A DNA stretch of 6,145 bases from Pseudomonadota bacterium (GTDB taxonomy: Bacteria; Pseudomonadota; Gammaproteobacteria; Xanthomonadales; Xanthomonadaceae), in the NCBI GenBank assembly GCA_023391775.1, contig JAEWAG010000131.1, forward strand, positions 1 through 6,145, read 5' to 3'. Positions 1-5,763 of this stretch are shown piece after piece; the stretch's first letter is position 1; every line of letters starts with the position of its first letter. The translations under genes and the position numbers were made by a program. The notes under the pieces were generated by a model that saw only the letters and a program-made list of their open reading frames with translations, did not search any database and was not told the origin of the DNA.

Positions 1-321
1 GGCGTGGCCCTGGACGCGATCTCCGGCTACCGCAGCCACGACTACCAGCTGGGCATCTTCGAGCGGAAGCTGGCCCGCGGCCAGGCGCTGGAACAGGTCC
101 TCACCGTCAACGCCGCGCCCGGGTACAGCGAGCACCATGGCGGGAACGCGCTGGACATCGGCACGACCGGCGAGCCGCCGGCCGAGGAATCCTTCGAGCA
201 CACCGCCGCCTTCGCCTGGCTGCAGGCGCATGCCGGCGGATTCGGCTTTGTCCTGAGCTATCCGCGCGGCAATCCGCACGGCATCACCTACGAACCCTGG
301 CACTGGCGTTACGCCGGCTGA
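1..321 (+). CDS. VanY-type D-alanyl-D-alanine carboxypeptidase, peptidase family M15B (3' end only)
   Basis: This is the C-terminal 106 codons of a zinc D,D-carboxypeptidase, a family that removes the terminal D-Ala from peptidoglycan stem peptides in the cell envelope. The frame is open from base 1, so the true start and any signal peptide lie upstream of the window. Numbering from the first codon, SGYRS at 8-12 is the conserved early strand. S43-x-H45-xx-G48-x-A50-x-D52 is the M15 zinc motif, giving two metal ligands (H45, D52). E98-P-W-H101 supplies the catalytic Glu and the third ligand, His. All expected active-site residues are present, so the visible part looks functional. The gene ends in TGA 12 nt before the convergent stop of the glycosylase gene. 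M15B versus other VanY subgroups cannot be settled without the N-terminus. Confidence 0.9.
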   Translation, partial: GVALDAISGYRSHDYQLGIFERKLARGQALEQVLTVNAAPGYSEHHGGNALDIGTTGEPPAEESFEHTAAFAWLQAHAGGFGFVLSYPRGNPHGITYEPWHWRYAG

Positions 322-337
322 GCGGGGGCCGGCTCAG
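318..337. repeat. Short inverted repeat spanning two convergent stop codons
   Basis: CTGAGC (318-323) and GCTCAG (332-337) are perfect inverted copies separated by 8 nt. They include the TGA of the carboxypeptidase gene and the TGA of the convergent glycosylase gene. An overlapping pair, GCCGGC at 313-318 and 328-333, could form an alternative stem. Neither strand has a T-run after the stem, so this is not a canonical intrinsic terminator. It could act as a weak bidirectional one, or be chance in GC-rich DNA. Confidence 0.3.
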
Positions 338-1002
338 GTCTGCGAGCGCGGTACCGGAGCGCCGGCGCCGAGGTCGGCGATCTTCCACAGGTAGAAGCTG
401 GCGTAGGTGCGGTATGGCGCCCATACCTCGCCGCGCTGCGCCAGCTGCGCCGGTGCGGGCGGCAGCGCCAGCCCGTCCACCCGCTGCAGGCCCTTGCGCA
501 CGCCCAGGTCGCCCACCGGCAGCACATCGGGCTGGCCGAGGCGGAACATCAGCATCATCTCCACCGTCCAGCGGCCAATGCCGCGCACCGGCACCAGGGC
601 CTGGATGATCGCCTCCCCGTCCATCCAGGCCAGCCGTCGCGGACCGGGGATCTCCCCGCGCGCCTCGCGCGCGGCCAGGTCGCGCAGGGCGAGGGCCTTG
701 TTGCCGGACACACCGCACGCACGCAGGGTTGTGTCGTCCACCCGGCCCAGGGTGTCGTGGTGGAGCCGGCGGCTGCCGATCGCCGCTTCGACGCGGCCGA
801 CGATGGTCGCCGCAGCCTTGCCCGAGAGCTGCTGGTAGAGGATCGCCCGGGCCAGTGCGTCGACCGGGTCGAAGCCGCGGCGCCATCCGGCTTCCGGCGG
901 CAACGGGCCGATCCGGCGCATCCACGCACCAAGCTTTCTGTCGCGGCGAAGCAGGTGCTGCCAGGCCGCCTGCACGTCGAACCCGCGGGCGTGGCGCGGC
1001 AT
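334..1002 (-). CDS. DNA-3-methyladenine glycosylase II (AlkA-type, HhH-GPD superfamily)
   Basis: A 222-aa base-excision repair enzyme expected to cleave the N-glycosidic bond of alkylated purines such as 3-methyladenine. The core HhH-GPD fold is visible. An early helix reads ARAILYQQLSGKAA (51-64), typical of AlkA-like proteins. The helix-hairpin-helix runs over about 136-153 with VRGIGRWT at 139-146. The catalytic aspartate is D165 in LPVGDLGVRKG (161-171), in the place of E. coli AlkA Asp238. There are no C-terminal cysteines for an iron-sulfur cluster, which argues against MutY or Nth. It is shorter than E. coli AlkA (about 280 aa) and lacks that protein's N-terminal domain, as many stand-alone homologues do. 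The ATG at 1002 is preceded by GGAGG (1012-1016) at 9 nt, inside the end of the DUF423 gene, so the two genes are probably one transcript. The exact substrate range is unknown. Confidence 0.9.
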   Translation of the reverse strand: MPRHARGFDVQAAWQHLLRRDRKLGAWMRRIGPLPPEAGWRRGFDPVDALARAILYQQLSGKAAATIVGRVEAAIGSRRLHHDTLGRVDDTTLRACGVSGNKALALRDLAAREARGEIPGPRRLAWMDGEAIIQALVPVRGIGRWTVEMMLMFRLGQPDVLPVGDLGVRKGLQRVDGLALPPAPAQLAQRGEVWAPYRTYASFYLWKIADLGAGAPVPRSQT

Positions 1003-1005
1003 GGC

Positions 1006-1386
1006 TCAGCGCCTCCGGACCACGGACACCGCCCAGGCCACCCAGCCCAGCATCATCAGCATCCCGCCGGCCGGCGCCAGCCGGGTTGGCAGGCCGGCCA
1101 GTACGCTGCCGGCCAGGCTGCCGGCAAACAGCAGCGTGCCCGCCAGCAGGGCCAGCAGCGCGGCCCTGTCCAGCCACCCCGTCGCACGCGGCCAGAGCGC
1201 GGCCAGGGCCACGCCGTGGCCGAACGCATAGAGGCAGGCGGTCTGCAGGTTGGAGCGCGCATCGGCGTCGTCGACACCATGCGAGGCGTAGGCCGACAGG
1301 CCGATCGACAACGCCGCCAGCACCGCGCCGATAGCCGCCGGCCATGGCCGGGCAGCAGATGGGTGACCGTGCACCGGTGTGCTCAT
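1006..1386 (-). CDS. DUF423 family small inner-membrane protein (YgdD-like)
   Basis: A 126-aa hydrophobic protein matching the DUF423 family, whose biochemical role is unknown. Four membrane segments can be drawn at about 15-34, 49-66, 73-96 and 105-122. The family signature after the first helix (small residues then A-x-HG) appears as AYASHG at 32-37. It is followed by LQTACLYAFGHGVALA (47-62), matching the usual 'QTA...YHALALL' helix. A Ser/His/Pro-rich N-terminus precedes helix 1. The start at 1386 has a strong Shine-Dalgarno, AGGAGGA (1392-1398), 5 nt upstream. The stop is followed 3 nt later by the glycosylase ATG, suggesting translational coupling. A possible -10 box, TAGGCT (minus strand, 1405-1410), would give a short leader, but it abuts the preceding terminator and has no clear -35. 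Confidence 0.85.
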   Translation of the reverse strand: MSTPVHGHPSAARPWPAAIGAVLAALSIGLSAYASHGVDDADARSNLQTACLYAFGHGVALAALWPRATGWLDRAALLALLAGTLLFAGSLAGSVLAGLPTRLAPAGGMLMMLGWVAWAVSVVRRR

Positions 1387-1410
1387 GGCATTCCTCCTGC
1401 GTCGAGCCTA

Positions 1411-1437
1411 AACGAAAAAGCGCCGCTTTCGCGGCGC
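1411..1437 (-). terminator. Rho-independent terminator of the SRPBCC-GyrI gene
   Basis: On the minus strand a 7-bp perfect stem (GCGCCGC / GCGGCGC, pairing 1431-1437 with 1420-1426) closes a GAAA tetraloop. It is followed by TTTTT (1419-1415) and then CGTTT. It lies about 40 nt after the TGA of the gene ending at 1478 and just before the Shine-Dalgarno of the DUF423 gene, so it separates two same-strand units. The plus-strand reading has only CTTT after the stem, so termination should be mainly on the minus strand. Confidence 0.85.
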
Positions 1438-1477
1438 CTTTCCGTGGACCCCGGGCCGGCCGGGGCCGGCCGCCGGA

Positions 1478-2650
1478 TCACTTGATATGCCAGTACACGT
1501 CGTACTCGCCGTCGGCGGTGAAGGCCTGGTCGACCCCACCTTCCCAGACCTCGTACGGACGGTCGGTCACCTCGTAGCCATTGGTCGTCGCCCAGGCGCG
1601 GACCGAGTTGCGGACCACGTCCAGCTCGGCCATGAAGCCGCTGAAGGAACCGAACGCGGCACGGCCACCCTTGGTGCGGACGTACTCGACCGGGGCACCG
1701 GCGGGGATCTTGACCTCCAGCGGCTCGCCAGCGGCGGCAACCGGCTTGGCGAACTCGGCGGCCGCGGCAGCCTTGGCGGCAGCCTCGTCGACCTCTTCGC
1801 CCTCGGCGGCAGCCGGAGCGTCGGCAGCCGGGGCCGAACCCTTGCGGCGGATCGGCAGGGCCACGTCGAACGCGTACTTCTCGGCGCCGAAGTCGGTGGT
1901 GATGATGCGCACCGGGCCGGCGGCCTCCAGGTTGTTGGCATCGAGCGTGCGCTTGATCCACTCCTGGTTGTTCTTGATCGACTGCTTGATCGCCTCGTTG
2001 CTGCGGTCGACGTTGCCGGCGTTGACCACCAGCAGGTCCTCGGCAGGCACTTCGACCACGGACAGGTCGCGCAGCGGGATGTTGTCGGCGCGGTAGTCGA
2101 AGTTCGGCACGGTGGCCAGCATGTTGCTCATGCGGCTCAGGCCCAGCTTCATGTCGTCGCCGACGTGGCGGCTGACGTACAGGCCGGCGTAACGGCCGAT
2201 CAGGTCCCAACCGTATTCGACGTCATAGGTCTGGGTGATCTTGACGTTGCGGTTGTTCTTGCCGGTGGACTCCAGCAGGAACTGGGTGGTCTTGTTGTCA
2301 CCCTTGGTCGCGTCGTCGATCTTGATGACGACCTTCTCGTTGGGGATGCTTTCGACGATCTCCCAGCTGCCCGAACCGATGCGGTCGTCACTGGAAACGT
2401 AATCAAGACGCGCACCGACGCCAGCCTCGGCACCGGACGTACGCAGCTCGACCTTCGGATCGCGCAGAACCAGCGGGTTCCAGTCCCTGAAGCGGCGCAG
2501 GTTGTTCACCGTGTCGTACACGATGGTCATCCTGCGGTTGGTTTCCACGCTCTCAGAGATGTGGCGATGGTCGGGAAGTACGACACCGACCAGCAGGGCC
2601 AGGCCGGCCACGATCCCCAAGGCGATCAGGAACTCGATAAGACGGGTCAT
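1478..2650 (-). CDS. Membrane-anchored SRPBCC (polyketide cyclase-like) + GyrI-like effector-binding domain protein
   Basis: A 390-aa protein with two putative ligand-binding domains behind an N-terminal anchor. Residues 5-25 form one hydrophobic helix (uncleaved anchor or signal anchor) ending in LPDHRHI. Residues 32-180 look like an SRPBCC/START-type fold (VYDTVNNLRRFRDWNPL at 44-60, GVGARLDY at 77-84, GSWEIVESIPNEKVVIKI at 94-111). Residues 195-390 resemble the GyrI-like/AraC effector-binding fold, ending AFTADGEYDVYWHIK. An Ala/Glu/Pro-rich insertion (270-310; DNA 1721-1843) interrupts that domain between two predicted strands. There is no DNA-binding domain, so it is not a transcription factor despite the GyrI similarity. 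The start at 2650 has GGAGA (2658-2662) 7 nt upstream, and the downstream terminator indicates a single-gene unit. The ligand and function are unknown. The fold assignments rest on sequence resemblance, with the SRPBCC half the surer one. Confidence 0.8.
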   Translation of the reverse strand: MTRLIEFLIALGIVAGLALLVGVVLPDHRHISESVETNRRMTIVYDTVNNLRRFRDWNPLVLRDPKVELRTSGAEAGVGARLDYVSSDDRIGSGSWEIVESIPNEKVVIKIDDATKGDNKTTQFLLESTGKNNRNVKITQTYDVEYGWDLIGRYAGLYVSRHVGDDMKLGLSRMSNMLATVPNFDYRADNIPLRDLSVVEVPAEDLLVVNAGNVDRSNEAIKQSIKNNQEWIKRTLDANNLEAAGPVRIITTDFGAEKYAFDVALPIRRKGSAPAADAPAAAEGEEVDEAAAKAAAAAEFAKPVAAAGEPLEVKIPAGAPVEYVRTKGGRAAFGSFSGFMAELDVVRNSVRAWATTNGYEVTDRPYEVWEGGVDQAFTADGEYDVYWHIK

Positions 2651-3177
2651 TCAGGAGTCTCCGGGGCCGATTCCACGGCGTGTTTACAAGGCGAGCCGCG
2701 AATCGTAACAGGCTTCTGCGCCCGCGCGCACACCGATCCGCACCCGCCTTGGGCATTGAACGGAATTCTTACATCCGCATCCGGGGCAAACCCTTGCCAC
2801 GCAAGGCGCGGACCGTGTTCGACCAGGGCCGCTTATCCGGCTTTTCCGCCCGCCATACCGGTGCGTCGGGGGCTCGTGACGGCCCGCCCGGCACGTATCC
2901 GACCTCCGGACGGTGTCCTCCGGTGCCATTCCAACCGGCTGGCAGGCCGATGCTTTGCGCCGCAACCGGCGCCCGGGTTACCTGCCCTGCGCACCGGCCG
3001 GCGCGACTGGCCATCCCCGTGCCGCCACGGCCGCGTCGCGAACGGGACCATGGCCCGGCCCGACTGCCAACCCGCAGGCCGCAGAGAGTGCGGCGGTGCA
3101 TGCCGAGCCGAAACCGAAGGCAGCCTCCGTGGACTGCCCCGCCCGGCCGGCGCCCCGCGGCGGCGGCTGGCCGAATG
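2651..3177. other. 527-bp intergenic region without a convincing gene
   Basis: Both flanking genes are on the minus strand. The end near 2650 carries the leader and probable promoter of the SRPBCC-GyrI gene. The rest is GC-rich. The open frames here (for example 2769-3227 and 2684-2965 on the minus strand, 2913-3206 on the plus strand) encode Arg/Gly/Pro/Ala-rich sequence with no recognisable domain and look like frames kept open by low stop-codon density. Two perfect 6-bp hairpins occur: CCTTGC-CAC-GCAAGG (2792-2806) and GCGCCG-CAAC-CGGCGC (2957-2972). Neither is followed by a T-run. No T-tailed terminator is visible just after the response regulator stop at 3178; the sequence there (about 3140-3175) is a dense run of GCC/CGG. 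A small RNA or a decayed gene cannot be excluded. Confidence 0.6.
2702..2710 (-). promoter_or_regulatory. Possible extended -10 promoter for the SRPBCC-GyrI gene
   Basis: The minus strand reads TGT-TACGAT, an extended -10 (TGn) plus a hexamer matching TATAAT at 4 of 6 positions. It would start transcription about 45 nt before the ATG at 2650. No good -35 is seen 17 nt further upstream (TGCGCG), which is tolerable for an extended -10 promoter. Assigned by eye only. Confidence 0.35.
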
Positions 3178-3819
3178 TCAGACCAGCTGCAGCTCGAACG
3201 CCTTGAGCACGGCGCGGGTGCGGTCACGCACGCCGAGCTTGCTGAGGATGTTGGACACGTGGTTCTTGATCGTGCCTTCGGCCACGCCCAGCGAGTTGGC
3301 GATCTCCTTGTTGGAGAAGCCCGACGCCATCAGCCGCAGGATCTCGGTCTCGCGGTCGGTCAGCGGATCCGGACGGTCCAGGCTGACGAAGTCGTTGCGC
3401 ATGTGCTCCAGGCCCGACAGCAGGCGCTGGGTGACCGCCGGCTGCACCAGCGAGCCGCCACCGGCCACGGTCTGGATCGCGCCGACCAGCTGCTCCAGCG
3501 ATACGTCCTTGAGCAGGTACCCGCGGGCTCCGGCCTTGAGCCCGGCCAGCACCAGCTGGTCGTCGTCGAAGGTGGTCAGGATGATGGTCGGCGGCAGCTG
3601 CCCGGCCTGGGACAGGGTCTGCAGCGCCTCCAGCCCGGACATCACCGGCATGCGCATGTCCATCAGCACCACGTCCGGGGCGACCTGGGGAATCATTTCC
3701 ACCGCCTGGCGGCCATCGCCGGCCTCGGCGACCACTTCGATCCCGCCGTCCAGCGCCAGCAGGGACTTGATGCCCTGGCGGACCAGGGTCTGGTCGTCGA
3801 CCAGGCACACTCGGATCAT
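3178..3819 (-). CDS. NarL/FixJ-family (DesR-like) response regulator
   Basis: A 213-aa transcription regulator, the partner of the sensor kinase encoded just upstream. The receiver domain spans about 2-118: acidic pocket D8/D9, phospho-acceptor D54 in VLMDMRMPVMSG (51-62), switch residues T82/T83, and the conserved lysine K104 in GYLLKD. The LuxR-type helix-turn-helix covers about 152-208: LTDRETEILRLMASG (153-167), NKEIA (170-174), then the recognition helix AEGTIKNHVSNILSKL (180-195). All key residues are present, so phosphorylation-dependent DNA binding is expected. The frame stays open upstream to 4035, but the start chosen is the ATG at 3819. It gives the normal family length, begins MIRVCLVDD, has AAGGAG (3827-3832) 7 nt upstream, and overlaps the kinase stop by 4 nt (ATGA). 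Target genes are not evident nearby. It resembles DesR/LiaR regulators, but a cold-shock or envelope-stress role is not shown by the sequence. Confidence 0.95.
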   Translation of the reverse strand: MIRVCLVDDQTLVRQGIKSLLALDGGIEVVAEAGDGRQAVEMIPQVAPDVVLMDMRMPVMSGLEALQTLSQAGQLPPTIILTTFDDDQLVLAGLKAGARGYLLKDVSLEQLVGAIQTVAGGGSLVQPAVTQRLLSGLEHMRNDFVSLDRPDPLTDRETEILRLMASGFSNKEIANSLGVAEGTIKNHVSNILSKLGVRDRTRAVLKAFELQLV

Positions 3820-5012
3820 GGCAACGCTCCTTCGATGGCCGGCCGTGCCGGGGCTGATGCGGGAATGGACAGGCGCAGGCCGAAGCCGGCGCCCTTCCGG
3901 GTCTGGATGTCCAGCGTACCGCCACATTGCTGGAGCCGTTCGTGCATGCCGCGCAGGCCGTTGCCCGGCACCACGCCTTCGGCTCCCTCGCCGTCGTCGC
4001 GGGCTTCCAGGCGGATGGCCCCGTCCTCGCGCCACACCCGGATCCCCAGGCGGCGCGCGCCGGCGGCATGGCGCACGGCATTGGTGATGATCTCCTGGGC
4101 GCAGCGCAGGACCACGTGCGCCCGCTCCGGATCGTCGATGGCCAGGGGGGTCTGGATGTCCAGCTCCACCTCGAGCGAGGGCACGTGGTCGGCCAGCGGC
4201 CGCAGCGCGGCGGACAGGTCGATGCCGCCGCTGGCGTCGCGCAGCTGGCTCACCGCCTCGCGCACGTCGGTCAGCAGCAGCCGGGCCAGGGTGTTGGCCT
4301 GGCGCACGTGCTCCTGGGCGCGGCCCTCGGTCATGTGGCTGGCCACTTCAAGGTTCAGGCTCAGCGCGGTCAGGTGGTGGCCCAGCAGGTCGTGCAGCTC
4401 GCGCGAGATGCGGGTGCGCTCGTTGACCCGCGCGCTTTCGGCCAGCAGCGCACGCGTGGCGCGAAGCTCAGCGTTGAGCCGGCGCTGCTCGTCCCGGGCC
4501 TGGGCCTGCTGCTTGGCCACCAGACTGGTCACGTAAATGAACAGGGAGAAGCCCCCATACAGCAGGGACTGCATCAGCGCCTCGAACAGCGGCATCCGGA
4601 ACACGCTGTAATAGATCGGCAGGACCGCCAGCTGGCTGACCAGCAGCAGCAGCACCCCGGCGGTCGACGGCAGCAGCCACGGGATCACGCCGGCGGCCAC
4701 CATCAGCAGGATGCTGCCCAGGCCCGATCCGTTGAAATAGCTCACGCCCAGGGCGAACAGGGTCAGCACCAGCAGCAGGGTCCGGTCATGCCAGGCCGGG
4801 CGCCCGTGGGCCAGGCCGCGGGTCAGCCACCAGTAGCAGGCACCGAAGGCCAGGTAGCAGCCGAACATCATCCAGGCCGGGCTGCCTTCGGCCAGCTCCT
4901 CCGGGCCATAGGCCGGCACGTACTGGGAATACACCAGCGGCACGCCCACCATGCCCCAGGTGAACAGGCCGGCATAGCGCAGCAGGCGGGTGTGGCTGAT
5001 GGGTCCGAACAT
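3816..5012 (-). CDS. DesK-like sensor histidine kinase (HisKA_3 type), multi-pass membrane
   Basis: A 398-aa inner-membrane kinase. The N-terminal half holds five or six hydrophobic segments (about 11-29, 47-63, 78-94, 98-114, 117-135, 150-165) with almost no extracytoplasmic loop, so it probably senses something in the membrane or its physical state, as DesK does. A coiled-coil linker follows at 167-198. The HisKA_3 dimerisation domain has the phospho-accepting H207 in ERTRISRELHDLLGHHLTALS (198-218). The HATPase_c domain has the N box at EIITNAVRH (307-315), DDGEG (339-343) and GNGLRGMHERL (350-360). It appears intact. The start at 5012 is the first possible ATG after an in-frame TAA 12 nt upstream; no good Shine-Dalgarno is present. 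The TGA overlaps the regulator ATG by 4 nt, so the pair is co-transcribed and translationally coupled. The signal is unknown. Confidence 0.95.
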   Translation of the reverse strand: MFGPISHTRLLRYAGLFTWGMVGVPLVYSQYVPAYGPEELAEGSPAWMMFGCYLAFGACYWWLTRGLAHGRPAWHDRTLLLVLTLFALGVSYFNGSGLGSILLMVAAGVIPWLLPSTAGVLLLLVSQLAVLPIYYSVFRMPLFEALMQSLLYGGFSLFIYVTSLVAKQQAQARDEQRRLNAELRATRALLAESARVNERTRISRELHDLLGHHLTALSLNLEVASHMTEGRAQEHVRQANTLARLLLTDVREAVSQLRDASGGIDLSAALRPLADHVPSLEVELDIQTPLAIDDPERAHVVLRCAQEIITNAVRHAAGARRLGIRVWREDGAIRLEARDDGEGAEGVVPGNGLRGMHERLQQCGGTLDIQTRKGAGFGLRLSIPASAPARPAIEGALP

Positions 5013-5018
5013 GCCCGC

Positions 5019-5024
5019 ATCTTA
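5019..5024 (-). promoter_or_regulatory. Possible -10 box for the kinase-regulator operon (leaderless start)
   Basis: TAAGAT on the minus strand matches TATAAT at 4 of 6 positions and ends 6 nt before the ATG at 5012. Normal -10 to start-site spacing would put transcription at or next to the A of that ATG, giving a leaderless mRNA and explaining the lack of a Shine-Dalgarno. No convincing -35 is seen. Confidence 0.3.
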
Positions 5025-5086
5025 CGGGGACGGCTGCGCCCGTCGCTGCCCCGGAAGTCATGGCCTCGCCGGGCCCGGCGGGCCCA

Positions 5087-5095
5087 TGCGATAAT
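5087..5095 (+). promoter_or_regulatory. Extended -10 promoter for the GNAT-minC transcript
   Basis: TGC-GATAAT fits an extended -10 (TGn) and matches TATAAT at 5 of 6 positions, an AT-rich island in very GC-rich DNA. It predicts transcription from about 5102, a leader of about 49 nt before the ATG at 5151. The hexamer 17 nt upstream (CGCCGG) is not a -35, so recognition would rest on the extended -10. Confidence 0.45.
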
Positions 5096-5150
5096 CCACG
5101 GCGCATTGCCGGAAATCCGGCCCGCCCCAACGCAAGGTTCCAATCCCTAC

Positions 5151-5747
5151 ATGTCCATCGTCATCCGCGACGTGCGCGAACACGAGCTGGACTCGGTCCT
5201 GGCGCTCAACAACAACGCCGGATCGGCCATCCTGCCGCTGGACGCGGCCCGGGTGCGCAGCTTCTACGACAACGCCGAATACTTCCGCGTCGCCGAGCGC
5301 GACGGCAACCTGGCCGGCTTCCTGGTCGGCTTCGGCAGCGACAGCGAGCACGACAGCTGCAACTTCGCCTGGTTCAAGGAGCGCTACCCGCACTTCTTCT
5401 ATATCGACCGCATCGTGGTGGCCAGCCGCCGCCGCGGCGGTGGCGTGGGCCGCGCGTTCTACGCCGACGCGCAGAGCTATGCCGAGCTGCGCTACCCGCT
5501 GCTGTGCTGCGAGGTCTTCCTGGACCATGGCGCGGACCCGGCGCTGCTGTTCCACGGCAGCTTCGGCTTCCACGAGGCCGGCCAGAACCTGATGCCGGAG
5601 GTGGACGTGCGCGCGAGCATGATGACCAAGGAGCTGTGCAGCTACGACTGGGTGCGCCAGACCTACGGCGACGACCTGCCGGACCTGCCCTGGGTGGGAC
5701 GCCCGCGCAGCCACTCCGGTGGCGACAACCGTGCGACGGGTACCTGA
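5151..5747 (+). CDS. GNAT-family N-acetyltransferase (COG3818-like)
   Basis: A 198-aa acetyl-CoA-dependent acyltransferase of unknown substrate, probably cytosolic. It begins with the usual GNAT strand and helix (IVIRDVREHELDSVLALNN, 3-21). A core strand pair follows around GNLAGFLVGF (52-61). The YIDRIVV strand (84-90) leads into the acetyl-CoA pyrophosphate loop R95-xx-G98-x-G100 in RRRGGGVGRAFY (93-104). The LNN...LPLD region (19-31) and NFAWFKERYP (71-80) resemble proteins grouped as COG3818, recognised from memory. The tail after about 175 is polar and probably disordered. The start is the ATG at 5151; the only Shine-Dalgarno-like element is AAGG at 5134-5137, 13 nt away, which is weak. 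The gene ends 1 nt before a possible GTG start of minC (16 nt before the ATG), so the two are likely co-transcribed. Nothing in the sequence names the acceptor substrate. Confidence 0.9.
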   Translation: MSIVIRDVREHELDSVLALNNNAGSAILPLDAARVRSFYDNAEYFRVAERDGNLAGFLVGFGSDSEHDSCNFAWFKERYPHFFYIDRIVVASRRRGGGVGRAFYADAQSYAELRYPLLCCEVFLDHGADPALLFHGSFGFHEAGQNLMPEVDVRASMMTKELCSYDWVRQTYGDDLPDLPWVGRPRSHSGGDNRATGT

Positions 5748-5763
5748 CGTGGCGGCAGGTGCA

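Noticed and set aside
284..1345. 353-aa minus-strand open frame overlapping the glycosylase and DUF423 genes
   Set aside because: Another frame of the same strand over two recognisable genes; Arg/Gly/Pro-rich with no domain.
3124..3175. GC-rich imperfect palindrome after the response regulator, considered as a terminator
   Set aside because: Pairing is imperfect (GGCCAGCC versus GGCGCCGGCC) and no T-run follows on the minus strand.
2769..3227. 152-aa minus-strand open frame in the gap overlapping the end of the response regulator gene
   Set aside because: Arg/Gly/Pro-rich, no motif, and it overlaps the regulator coding end by 50 nt; no Shine-Dalgarno argument in its favour.
3820..4035. 72-codon N-terminal extension of the response regulator
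   Set aside because: It would overlap the kinase coding region widely and adds Arg/Pro-rich sequence before a perfectly normal receiver start with a good Shine-Dalgarno.
1487..4087. 866-aa plus-strand open frame antisense to the SRPBCC-GyrI gene and across the 527-bp gap
   Set aside because: It lies opposite well-supported genes, changes composition along its length and has no domain. In this GC-rich DNA with strong codon bias, antisense frames stay open by chance.
2680..4536. 618-aa plus-strand open frame across the gap and opposite the kinase and regulator
   Set aside because: Antisense shadow of intact kinase and response regulator genes; low-complexity Arg/Ser/Pro sequence.
3927..5150. 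Long upstream plus-strand extension of the GNAT frame
   Set aside because: The portion before 5151 is antisense to the kinase gene. The GNAT fold begins at the ATG at 5151, which gives the normal family length.
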